From: CAYPAV01 sp964408805
GTDB taxonomy: Bacteria; Pseudomonadota; Alphaproteobacteria; UBA8366
Length of the DNA: 64,000 nt
Assembly: GCA_964408805.1 (NCBI GenBank)
Contig: CAYPAV010000005.1
Location: 1-64,000 of the forward strand
Reading direction: 5' to 3'
Below, in pieces: positions 35,651 through 43,028 of the stretch. A model generated the notes under the pieces. It worked only from the letters and a program-made list of their open reading frames with translations. It had not been told where the DNA came from and did no database searches. Every line of letters begins with the position of its first letter. Position 1 is the first letter of the stretch. The position numbers and the translations under genes are program-made.

Positions 35651-36415
35651 ATGAGCGACGTCGTGAAAATTGAACGCGAGGGCGCGATCGCCATTCTCCG
35701 GCTGAATCGCCCGGAAGCCCTGAATGCCCTCACCTTGGAACTTGGCCGGGCCATCGCCGCGAATTTGATTGAACTCGACGCCAAGGACGGGGTCGAGGGC
35801 ATCGTGCTCACCGGGGCCGGCGAGCGCGCGTTCTGCGCCGGGGTCGATCTCCGCGAGGCCCGCACCATGCAGATCGCCGATATCGAGGATTGGTTCGGCA
35901 CCGCCTGCAACATCTATCGCCAGATTCTGCTGACCGAGAAACCCGTGATCGCCGCCTTGAACGGGGTGACCGCGGGCGGCGGCTTCCAGATGGCCCTCGT
36001 CTCCGACCAGCGCGTCGCCCATCCCGACGTCCGCATGGGGCAGCCGGAGATCAATGCCGGCATCCCGAGCATCATGGGCTCCTATTGGATGAGCCTCCAT
36101 CTCGGCTGGTCGAAGAACCAGGAGCTTTCCATGACCGGGCGGCTGATGGAGGCCGACGAGGCCGAGGCGCTTGGCCTGATCAACCATCTGGTCCCCCGCG
36201 ACGAGGTCATCGCCAAGGCCGCCGAGATCGCCGCGACCCTGGCCGCGAAACCCGCGACCGCCTGGCGGCGCACCAAGGCGCGCTTCCGCGAAATCGCGCT
36301 CGCCGGCTTCGACGAGGCCTTCCGCGCCGGTGTCCTCGGCCAGCAGGAAGCCTACGCGAAGGGCGAGCCGCAAGCGATCATGGACGCCTTCCTGGCCAAG
36401 AGCGGCAAGGGGTAG
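35651..36415 (+). CDS. enoyl-CoA hydratase/isomerase family protein
   Basis: 254 aa from the ATG at 35651, with TAGGAGAACC upstream. Crotonase fold signatures are LRLNRPEALNAL, the oxyanion-hole AFCAGVDLRE near residue 63, and GVTAGGGFQMALVSDQRVA. Catalytic Glu candidates are in QPEINAGIPSIMGS. It adds water to enoyl-CoA or isomerises acyl-CoA in fatty or aromatic acid breakdown. It stands alone between the unknown membrane protein and the caspase-HtrA gene. Confidence 0.9.
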   Translation: MSDVVKIEREGAIAILRLNRPEALNALTLELGRAIAANLIELDAKDGVEGIVLTGAGERAFCAGVDLREARTMQIADIEDWFGTACNIYRQILLTEKPVIAALNGVTAGGGFQMALVSDQRVAHPDVRMGQPEINAGIPSIMGSYWMSLHLGWSKNQELSMTGRLMEADEAEALGLINHLVPRDEVIAKAAEIAATLAAKPATAWRRTKARFREIALAGFDEAFRAGVLGQQEAYAKGEPQAIMDAFLAKSGKG

Positions 36416-36516
36416 GACTCGCGTTCGGTTTGCGTATTTCCGATCCCCGCCTTCGTTATGATAGGCTTTAGTCGCCGGGTCGGTCTTTCCATCTCGGCCT
36501 GGATAGACGGGAACCA

Positions 36517-38934
36517 TTGATGATTTACGTCGGACTTCGTCGGCTATGCGCCATCTTCCTTTTGGCGGCCGGGCTTTCGGCCACGCTCAATGCCGTCGCG
36601 GCGGAGACGGGCCGCGGGCTGACGCTGCCGCTGCGGGCGAGCGAGACGCGGGGTGCCGCGATCACGGAGGAAGTCACGCTCTACGGCTCCTCCCATGCAA
36701 TGGTCATCGGCATCGACGATTACACGGATGGCTGGCCCCGCCTCTCGAAGGCGGTGGAGGACGCCCGCAGGGTCGCAGAGGAGCTTCGTCGCAAGGGTTT
36801 TCGCGTCACGTTGAAGACGAATACCAAATCGAGCGATCTTGACGGCGTCTTGAAGGAATTTTTCGCGATCAAGGGGGCCGATCCCAACTCGCGTCTCTTT
36901 CTCTGGTACGCCGGCCACGGCCACACGGAGCACGGCGAGGGCTTTCTCGTACCCGCCGACGCGCCCCGGCCCGAAGCCGCCGGGCTGTTCCGTTTGAAGG
37001 CACTGTCGCTTCGGCGGATCGGCGAATATGTGCGCCTGGCCCGATCGAAACACGTCTTCTCGGTGTTCGACTCCTGTTTCTCCGGCACCGTCTTCGATAG
37101 CGCCCGCGGCCTGCCGCCCGCCACGATCACGCGGGCGACCACGCTGCCGGTCAGGCAATTCCTGACGTCGGGCGACGCCGGCCAGACGGTCTCCGACGAC
37201 GGCGCCTTTCGCGAGCTCTTCCTCCGCGTGCTGCGGGGCGAGGAACGCGCCGACGCAAATGGCGACGGCTATGTGACGGCGGCCGAGATCGGTTTGTTTC
37301 TGACCGACCGGGTGACCAACCTGACACGGTCCAAACAGACCCCGCGATACGGCAAGCTTCGCGACAAGGACTGGGACCGGGGCGATTTCGTGTTTGCGCT
37401 TTCGAAATCGTCGAGACCCGGATCGACGGCCCAGCGCACCCCGCCGACGGCTGCCGGCACCTCGCCTGAAATCCTGTTCTGGCAGTCGATCCAGAACGCC
37501 ACCAATCCGGCCGTCTTCGAGGCCTATCTAAACCAGTTCCCGAACGGCACCTTCGCCGCGCTCGCACGGATAAAGATTGCGGAATTGAAAGGTCGTTCGA
37601 CCGCCGCCCTGACACCGCCCGCCGCGACCGCGCCCTCCGGCACGGCGGGAATACTGTCGGTTTCCGACATCGTGGGTCGAATCAAGCATGCGGTCGTCGG
37701 CGTAGCCGCGTCGGCGAAGGACGGAAAGACCGAAACCGTTGGAAGCGGCTTCATCGTCTCGCCGCTGGGCCATGTCGCAACCAACAATCACCTCATCGAC
37801 AAGGCATCGAAGATCGTCGCGTTTTTGGCCGACGGAACACGCTTGCCCGTAACTGTCACGGGGCGGGACAAGCGGACGGATATTGCCGTGCTGAAAGTGG
37901 CACAGCCTCCCGCCGGCCCGCCGATAAGATGGGCTGCGGCCGAACTCGGCGGGCGCGTGGTTGCGGTGGCAATGTCACCCGCCGGTGGAAACGTCATCAT
38001 CGCAACGGGCAAGGTGGAACAGGTCGGTGTTGCCACCCAATACAACCAGTTCATCCAAATCAACACCGCGATAGAACCGCGTCATTCGGGGGCCCCCGTT
38101 CTGAACGACCGGGGCGAGATCGTCGGTCTCGCCACCGCAATCGAACAAAAGAAAAAGACCAAGAGACAGATCGGCTTCGCGATTCCGACGAAAGTCATGA
38201 GATCCGTGGTTCGGCAGTTGATTGAATTTGGCCGCGTGAAGCGCGGCTGGCTTGGCGTTCAAATTCAAAAGGTCACCGACGAACTCGCCAATACGATCGA
38301 CCTTGGCAAGGCGCGGGGCGCCCTCGTCGCCCGCGTCAGCGAGAGCAGTCCGGCCAAGGCGGCCGGCTTGAAATCTGGCGACGTGATCCTCGACTTCGCG
38401 GGTATCGAGATCGTTGAAATGCGCACGCTCCCCGGGATCGTCGCCGCACAGCCGATCGGGGGAACGACCGACCTCACGGTATGGCGTGACAAGCGTCGGC
38501 TCGGTTTGAAGGTAAGGCTTGAGGAACTGACGGACGCGAAGATGGCGGCCCTTTCGAAGACCACCCCGAAAACCACCCCGACTCCGAAGACCGGCCAACA
38601 ACTGGACGAATTCGGCTTCACGCTGTCACCGGGCCCGAAAAAAGGCGTGATCATCACCAAGGTTGCAAAGAAATCAGTCGCCGCGACGAAAGGTTTGCGC
38701 GCCGGGGACATCATTCTCGAGCTGAACCAAAAACCCGTTTCCACGCCAACGGGCATCGTCGACGGATTAGCTGAAAGCCGTCGACGCGGCCGTAAGAGTG
38801 TCCTCGTGCTGGTGGAAGGCCAGGGCGGTCTACGATTCGTCGCGTTGAAACTAGCCGCTGGAGCAACGAGGCAAGACGAAGCCGAGCGCGAGGAGACGGA
38901 AACCGAGACGGAGACCGAGGAGAATAGCGACTAA
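36517..38934 (+). CDS. secreted caspase-like / HtrA-like serine protease fusion with two PDZ domains
   Basis: 805 aa. Residues 1-29 are a signal peptide. Residues 55-300 form a caspase-like (C14) domain with His134 in WYAGHGH and Cys187 in VFDSCFSG; an EF-hand loop DANGDGYVTAAE (246-257) has all standard ligand positions. Residues 319-358 are one FWQSI repeat, shared with the caspase gene at 27850. Residues 377-570 form an HtrA/trypsin domain with His425 (ATNNH), Asp455 (RTDIAVLK) and Ser524 (PRHSGAP, where HtrA has GNSGGP). PDZ domains occupy about 577-668 and 697-780, separated by a Thr/Pro linker; the tail (787-805) is Glu/Thr-rich. It is expected in the periplasm and may couple two proteolytic activities. 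Confidence 0.9.
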   Translation: MMIYVGLRRLCAIFLLAAGLSATLNAVAAETGRGLTLPLRASETRGAAITEEVTLYGSSHAMVIGIDDYTDGWPRLSKAVEDARRVAEELRRKGFRVTLKTNTKSSDLDGVLKEFFAIKGADPNSRLFLWYAGHGHTEHGEGFLVPADAPRPEAAGLFRLKALSLRRIGEYVRLARSKHVFSVFDSCFSGTVFDSARGLPPATITRATTLPVRQFLTSGDAGQTVSDDGAFRELFLRVLRGEERADANGDGYVTAAEIGLFLTDRVTNLTRSKQTPRYGKLRDKDWDRGDFVFALSKSSRPGSTAQRTPPTAAGTSPEILFWQSIQNATNPAVFEAYLNQFPNGTFAALARIKIAELKGRSTAALTPPAATAPSGTAGILSVSDIVGRIKHAVVGVAASAKDGKTETVGSGFIVSPLGHVATNNHLIDKASKIVAFLADGTRLPVTVTGRDKRTDIAVLKVAQPPAGPPIRWAAAELGGRVVAVAMSPAGGNVIIATGKVEQVGVATQYNQFIQINTAIEPRHSGAPVLNDRGEIVGLATAIEQKKKTKRQIGFAIPTKVMRSVVRQLIEFGRVKRGWLGVQIQKVTDELANTIDLGKARGALVARVSESSPAKAAGLKSGDVILDFAGIEIVEMRTLPGIVAAQPIGGTTDLTVWRDKRRLGLKVRLEELTDAKMAALSKTTPKTTPTPKTGQQLDEFGFTLSPGPKKGVIITKVAKKSVAATKGLRAGDIILELNQKPVSTPTGIVDGLAESRRRGRKSVLVLVEGQGGLRFVALKLAAGATRQDEAEREETETETETEENSD

Positions 38935-38981
38935 CTCGGTCCCCGAAACCTTGAAACAATCCTGAACGTCGTCGCGATCCC

Positions 38982-39650
38982 TCAGTTCTTGGTGAAGACG
39001 ACGCCGTCGAAGCGCTCTCGCGTGGCGATTTCTTCGACCGTACGGCGGTTCAGCTTGGTTAACTGCTTGACCGGCTTGCCGAGCGGCACCACCGCCGCTA
39101 CCGCATGGTCTTCGGGAAGCCCCAATAGGGCTTGAACTTTTGGCTCCTGAGCCGCCGCCAGCGTCGTGATCGTTCCGCCGAAACCGGCCGCCCGCGCGCA
39201 CAGCAGGACGTTCCAGACGAAAGGATAGATCGATGCCCCGCTGATCACGCCGATGCGGGACAGGTCCTGATCCATCGAGGCAACCAGCTTCAAATCAACC
39301 GCGAAAACCAGCACGACGGAAGCTTCGGCGAAAGGCTTTGTCAGGTGCGGGTTGGCGGGCGTCCTTGCGATTTCTTCGGGTGTCACCTTGGTCGGCAAGA
39401 CCGCGTTCCAGGGGCTCTCGCCCGCCTCTATCTGGGCGACGTAGCGCTTCGCGGCGGGCTCGGCGAGGCGGCCGAGTGCGGTGCGGGTCTCTTGGTCGCG
39501 AACGACAATGACGCGGTTGCCCTGGCGGTTGCCGCCGCTGGGTGCGAACCGCGCGTTTTCGAGGATGTCGTAGAGCACGTCGTCGGGCAGCGGTTCGCCG
39601 CTGTAATCGCGCGCGGCGAAGGTCGTCCGCATGACTTCGTGAAGTTCCAT
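38982..39650 (-). CDS. nitroreductase family protein
   Basis: 222 aa from the ATG at 39650, which has GGGAGGAAGAGCG upstream. The FMN-binding start MRTTFAARDYSGEPLPDDVL and ARFAPSGGNRQGNRVIVV are family hallmarks; GFGGTITTLAAAQEP and VVPLGKPVK near the end complete the pattern. It reduces nitro, quinone or enone groups with NAD(P)H as an FMN dimer. It converges on the caspase-HtrA gene and is divergent from the isochorismatase-like gene. Confidence 0.9.
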   Translation of the reverse strand: MELHEVMRTTFAARDYSGEPLPDDVLYDILENARFAPSGGNRQGNRVIVVRDQETRTALGRLAEPAAKRYVAQIEAGESPWNAVLPTKVTPEEIARTPANPHLTKPFAEASVVLVFAVDLKLVASMDQDLSRIGVISGASIYPFVWNVLLCARAAGFGGTITTLAAAQEPKVQALLGLPEDHAVAAVVPLGKPVKQLTKLNRRTVEEIATRERFDGVVFTKN

Positions 39651-39804
39651 CGCTCTTCCTCCCACTTCATATGACCGGGACATCATCTAGGCATGACGCT
39701 ACCTTGACGATTGCCACCGGCACAAGACCGGTGCCGGCCCGGCTTGCCAGGCCTGCTTGGGGCCGCCATCTTGGTTACGGGTATACCAGAGAGAGAAACC
39801 GGCG

Positions 39805-40479
39805 ATGGACCCGGAGATCAAGGCGGCGCTCGATAAACTGTTCTCGGCCGATTCGGCGCTCTACCAGGACCGCGGGTTCCAGCGGCGGATCGGCTGGGGC
39901 CGAAAGCCGGCCTTGGTCAATATCGACCTCGCCAACGCCTGGACACGCGAAGGCTACCCCTTCACCTGCGAGGGCATGGAGACCGTGATCCCCGCCGTCC
40001 AGCAGGTGCTAGCGGCGTTTCGCGCCAAGGGCCTGCCGATCGTCTTCACCACGACCGCCTACGAGATCATCGAGGGCGAGCATTCCGACATGGGGCTTTG
40101 GGGGCAAAAGATCCCGGCCGAAGCGCTGGTCGCCGGTACCGAGACGGTCGAGATCGACGCCCGCCTCGAGCTCCGACCCGACGAGCTCCTGATTGTAAAA
40201 AAACAAGCCAGCGGCTTTCGCGGCACCAATCTCGCCAGCTATCTCACCGCCGCCGGCGTCGACACGGTCGTGATCACCGGAGCAACCGCGAGCGCCTGTG
40301 TTCGCGCCACCGCCGAGGACGCCATCGCCGATGGGTTCCGACCGATCGTGGTGCGCGAATGCATCGGCGACCGGATCGCGGGGGCTGTCGAATGGAACCT
40401 GTTCGACATCGACGCCAAATTCGCCGATGTGGAACCACTGGAAGCGGTGCTGGCGCACCTGCAGCGAAACGAAGCCTGA
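39805..40479 (+). CDS. isochorismatase-family cysteine hydrolase (N-carbamoylsarcosine amidase-like)
   Basis: 224 aa from the ATG at 39805. The catalytic triad of the family can be read: Asp in ALVNIDLANAW, Lys in LLIVKKQASGFRGT, and Cys in VITGATASACVRA. The length and DLANAWT pattern fit amidase-type members rather than true isochorismatases. It hydrolyses a small amide or carbamoyl compound. The cupin gene follows after 20 bp and is probably cotranscribed. Confidence 0.9.
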   Translation: MDPEIKAALDKLFSADSALYQDRGFQRRIGWGRKPALVNIDLANAWTREGYPFTCEGMETVIPAVQQVLAAFRAKGLPIVFTTTAYEIIEGEHSDMGLWGQKIPAEALVAGTETVEIDARLELRPDELLIVKKQASGFRGTNLASYLTAAGVDTVVITGATASACVRATAEDAIADGFRPIVVRECIGDRIAGAVEWNLFDIDAKFADVEPLEAVLAHLQRNEA

Positions 40480-40499
40480 ACCGAAGGAGGAGAGACCCC

Positions 40500-40916
40500 A
40501 TGGACATCAAACGAGCCAATGCGCGCTCGACCAAAGCGGCGCCGGAAGATTGTTTCACGGGCCAGGTCTGGCAGGACCCGGTCATCGTCGGCGAGGCCCC
40601 CTCGCGGATGCGCGCCACCAACGTCTCCTTCTGCCCCGGAGCGCGGACCGCCTGGCACTCCCATCCGGTGGGCCAGACGCTGTTCTGCGTCACCGGCATC
40701 GGACGGGTACAGTTGGAAGGCGAGCAGGTACAGGAGCTCCACCCCGGCGACACGGCGGTGATCCCGCCCGACACCCGCCACTGGCACGGCGCCGCCCCCG
40801 ACCGTCTCTTCATCCATCTCGCGATGTCGGAGGTGAGCGACAGCGGCGAGGGTACCGCCTGGTTCGAGAAGGTCAGCGACGCCGATTACGGCAAGCCCCC
40901 GGCACCGATTGGCTGA
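40500..40916 (+). CDS. cupin domain protein
   Basis: 138 aa, with a strong RBS AAGGAGGAGAGA before the ATG at 40500. The two cupin motifs are WHSHPVGQTLFCVTGIGR (metal-binding His residues) and PGDTAVIPPDTRHWHGA. Single-domain cupins of this type are often encoded next to CMD or hydrolase genes and act as small dioxygenases, isomerases or binding proteins. It probably pairs with the isochorismatase-like gene upstream. Confidence 0.9.
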   Translation: MDIKRANARSTKAAPEDCFTGQVWQDPVIVGEAPSRMRATNVSFCPGARTAWHSHPVGQTLFCVTGIGRVQLEGEQVQELHPGDTAVIPPDTRHWHGAAPDRLFIHLAMSEVSDSGEGTAWFEKVSDADYGKPPAPIG

Positions 40917-40934
40917 CGGGAGGTCGCGCGAACC

Positions 40935-41687
40935 CTAAAGTGCGGCCAAGAATTTCCCTAACGCCTCGTTCACGATTTCCGGCTGGTCGACGTTCACTCC
41001 GTGGCCGGCATCCGGCACCACGACATTGACGGCCCCGGGAATCCGGTTCGCCATATAGGCGGAGCCTTGGAGGTAATGGCTGTCACCCTCGCCGATCACG
41101 ATCAAGGTGGGCACCTTGATATGGGGCAGGCTGTCGATCACGCGGGCGTCCACCTGGCTCAGGATTCCGCGCGCCGCATCGGCCAGGCCCTGGGCCGAGC
41201 CCTGGGTGCTGATGGCGACCTCGGAGCCGCCGCCAAGCGCCGCGAGGCCACCCTCCTCCAACGTCCGGGCCCGGTTTTTCGCCCGTTCGTTCCAGGCCTC
41301 CCGCGAGCTGTCACTGCGATAGCCGGGACCGCAGCCCTGAAGCACTAGCGCCTCGACCCGTTCGGGATAGGCGACATTGAACGCCAGCGTCATGAACCCG
41401 CCAAGCGAGTGCCCGGCGATCACCGCGCGCTCGATTTCGAGATGATCGAGCAGGCCGCGCATATCCTCGACCGTCAGACTCTGGCTGTATTGGTCGGCCG
41501 CCGGACAGTCGCTTTGGCCGTGGCCACGCATGTCCCAGGTAACGAACCGGTAGCGGTCGGAGAAGGTCTCCACCTGTCCCCGCCAGCTTCCCGTCGAGGC
41601 GCCGAACCCGTGGGTGAGGAGGATCGGCTTGCCTTCCCCGGTATCCTCGTAATAAAGGCGAACGCCGTCGCGTGTCAGATGCGGCAT
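40935..41687 (-). CDS. alpha/beta hydrolase (3-oxoadipate enol-lactonase-like)
   Basis: 250 aa. Catalytic elements are complete: PILLTHGFGASTGSWRGQ oxyanion region, nucleophile Ser in VIAGHSLGGFMTL near residue 93, and His in DAGHGVNVDQPE near the end. Many lactonases and esterases share this architecture; the substrate is unknown. It lies 16 bp downstream of the DHCW cupin pair on the same strand, so the three genes probably form an operon. Confidence 0.9.
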   Translation of the reverse strand: MPHLTRDGVRLYYEDTGEGKPILLTHGFGASTGSWRGQVETFSDRYRFVTWDMRGHGQSDCPAADQYSQSLTVEDMRGLLDHLEIERAVIAGHSLGGFMTLAFNVAYPERVEALVLQGCGPGYRSDSSREAWNERAKNRARTLEEGGLAALGGGSEVAISTQGSAQGLADAARGILSQVDARVIDSLPHIKVPTLIVIGEGDSHYLQGSAYMANRIPGAVNVVVPDAGHGVNVDQPEIVNEALGKFLAAL

Positions 41688-41703
41688 ATCGATGTCTCCT
41701 GGT

Positions 41704-42036
41704 TCAATCCACGATGAATAGCTTGACGCCGGTCTCGGTCGAGGAGCGATGCGGCGCGTCGCCGAAATCCGAGACCTGATAGCTCATCCCCGGCTTCAGG
41801 GTAAAACGGCGGCCGTCCTTCAGCTCGCTCACCAACTCGCCTTCCAACACATAGAGAACATGGCCCCGATCGCACCAATGATCGGCGAGATAGCCCGGCG
41901 AATACTCGACCGCGCGGACCCGAAGATCGCCGGCCTCGAAGGTCCGCCAGGTGGCGTGACCGGTCTCGCCCGGATGTTCCGTCGCGGGGATTTCCGACCA
42001 ATCTGTAACCGTGAAGGAAAGTGTTGGAATCTTCAT
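41704..42036 (-). CDS. DHCW-motif cupin-fold protein (copy 1)
   Basis: 110 aa. The chain runs FTVTDWSEIPATEHPGETG, then YLADHWCDRGHVLYVLEG with the diagnostic D-H-W-C, then KPGMSYQVSDFGDAPHRSS and a final LFIVD. Function of the family is unknown; the cupin fold suggests metal binding by His/Cys. It overlaps the stop of its paralogue at 42033 by 4 bp and is about two-thirds identical to it by eye. Confidence 0.85.
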   Translation of the reverse strand: MKIPTLSFTVTDWSEIPATEHPGETGHATWRTFEAGDLRVRAVEYSPGYLADHWCDRGHVLYVLEGELVSELKDGRRFTLKPGMSYQVSDFGDAPHRSSTETGVKLFIVD

Positions 42037-42404
42037 TCGATGGCCCCTTCCGGTGCATTGTCGCCTGGCGGGCTATCGACGATGAAGAGTTTCACGCCCG
42101 CCGTCGTCGAGGCCCGATGGGCGGCATCGCCGAAATCCGAGACCTGGAAGCTCATCCCCGGGGTCAAGGTATAGCGCCGGCCGTCCCGCAATTCGCAGTC
42201 CACATCCCCCTCCAGCACGTAGAGAACATGACCGAGCCCGCACCAGTGATCGGCCAGATATCCCGGCGAATAGTCGACCACGCGCACCCGAAGCTCGCCC
42301 GCCTCGAAGGTCCGCGAAGTGGCGTGTCCGGTCTCGCCCGGTTCCTTCGATTCCGGGAGCCCCGCCCAATCGGTGACGGTGAAGGGCAGCGTGGGAATTT
42401 TCAT
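42033..42404 (-). CDS. DHCW-motif cupin-fold protein (copy 2)
   Basis: 123 aa. Same architecture as copy 1: PFTVTDWAGLPESKEPGETG, YLADHWCGLGHVLYVLEG, TPGMSFQVSDFGDAAHRAS and LFIVD, with a 13-residue C-terminal extension absent from copy 1. The two copies are translationally coupled through an ATGA overlap, which points to tandem duplication and perhaps a heteromer. The RBS is GGAGGAGACCGGCC before the ATG. Confidence 0.85.
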   Translation of the reverse strand: MKIPTLPFTVTDWAGLPESKEPGETGHATSRTFEAGELRVRVVDYSPGYLADHWCGLGHVLYVLEGDVDCELRDGRRYTLTPGMSFQVSDFGDAAHRASTTAGVKLFIVDSPPGDNAPEGAIE

Positions 42405-42480
42405 GGCCGGTCTCCTCCCCCTATCGATATCGGGGCGGCGCCCGGTCTGACAATCCCGGGCCCATTTTCAGACCCATCAT

Positions 42481-42595
42481 CGACCTTCCCCAAATTCCTC
42501 TAATAGCTAGAAATATCCATTTTAATATATCTCTTTAATTGCAATAAATTCACTACAAGAGTATGGTTAACAATAAACCAGGGGAGGAACGGACA
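42481..42595. promoter_or_regulatory. AT-rich promoter region between divergent genes
   Basis: The stretch 42500-42570 is markedly A/T-rich in otherwise GC-rich DNA (for example TTTTAATATATCTC and TAATTGCAATAAATT). It lies between the minus-strand DHCW gene and the plus-strand small membrane protein, so it probably holds divergent promoters. No clear -35/-10 pair was assigned. Confidence 0.35.
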
Positions 42596-43024
42596 ATGAC
42601 ATTTACTCAGAAACGGTTTCTCGCGGGTGGGCTCGGCGCCCTGATACCGATCGCCATCACCCTCTTACTCGTCGACGCGGCGACAATAGCGGAGATGCTC
42701 GACACCGAGGATGGCGGGTACCAGATCCTCGGTTGGGGCGTGAAATCGCTGTTGTTGTTCCTGATCGGCGGGGTCTGGGTCTATTTCGACAGCATGGCGA
42801 CCGACCTGAAGAAAGCGTTCCGATTGGGCATGGCGGCACCGGCGGTCATCACGACGACCTTGGCCTCGAACAACATCGATTTCACGCAGGAAAAAGCGGC
42901 CGCGATCGCCGCCCCCCGCGTAATCACGGCGGGATTCACCCTGACCAAAGGCACACCGGCACCACCGGCGCAGGGTGCGGGGAAGTGTTTCATAAAAGGG
43001 CTTCTGGGCAAGCCCTGCAGGTGA
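42596..43024 (+). CDS. small membrane protein of unknown function
   Basis: 142 aa from the ATG at 42596, chosen for the GGGGAGGAAC upstream; an in-frame ATG at 42563 has no RBS. Two hydrophobic helices at about residues 10-27 and 44-62 (GVKSLLLFLIGGVWVYF), then an amphipathic region and a Pro/Ala tail with two Cys near the end (GKCFIKGLLGKPC). I recognise no family. It follows an AT-rich promoter and converges on the acyl-CoA dehydrogenase gene with a 4-bp gap. Confidence 0.65.
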   Translation: MTFTQKRFLAGGLGALIPIAITLLLVDAATIAEMLDTEDGGYQILGWGVKSLLLFLIGGVWVYFDSMATDLKKAFRLGMAAPAVITTTLASNNIDFTQEKAAAIAAPRVITAGFTLTKGTPAPPAQGAGKCFIKGLLGKPCR

Positions 43025-43028
43025 CCGC

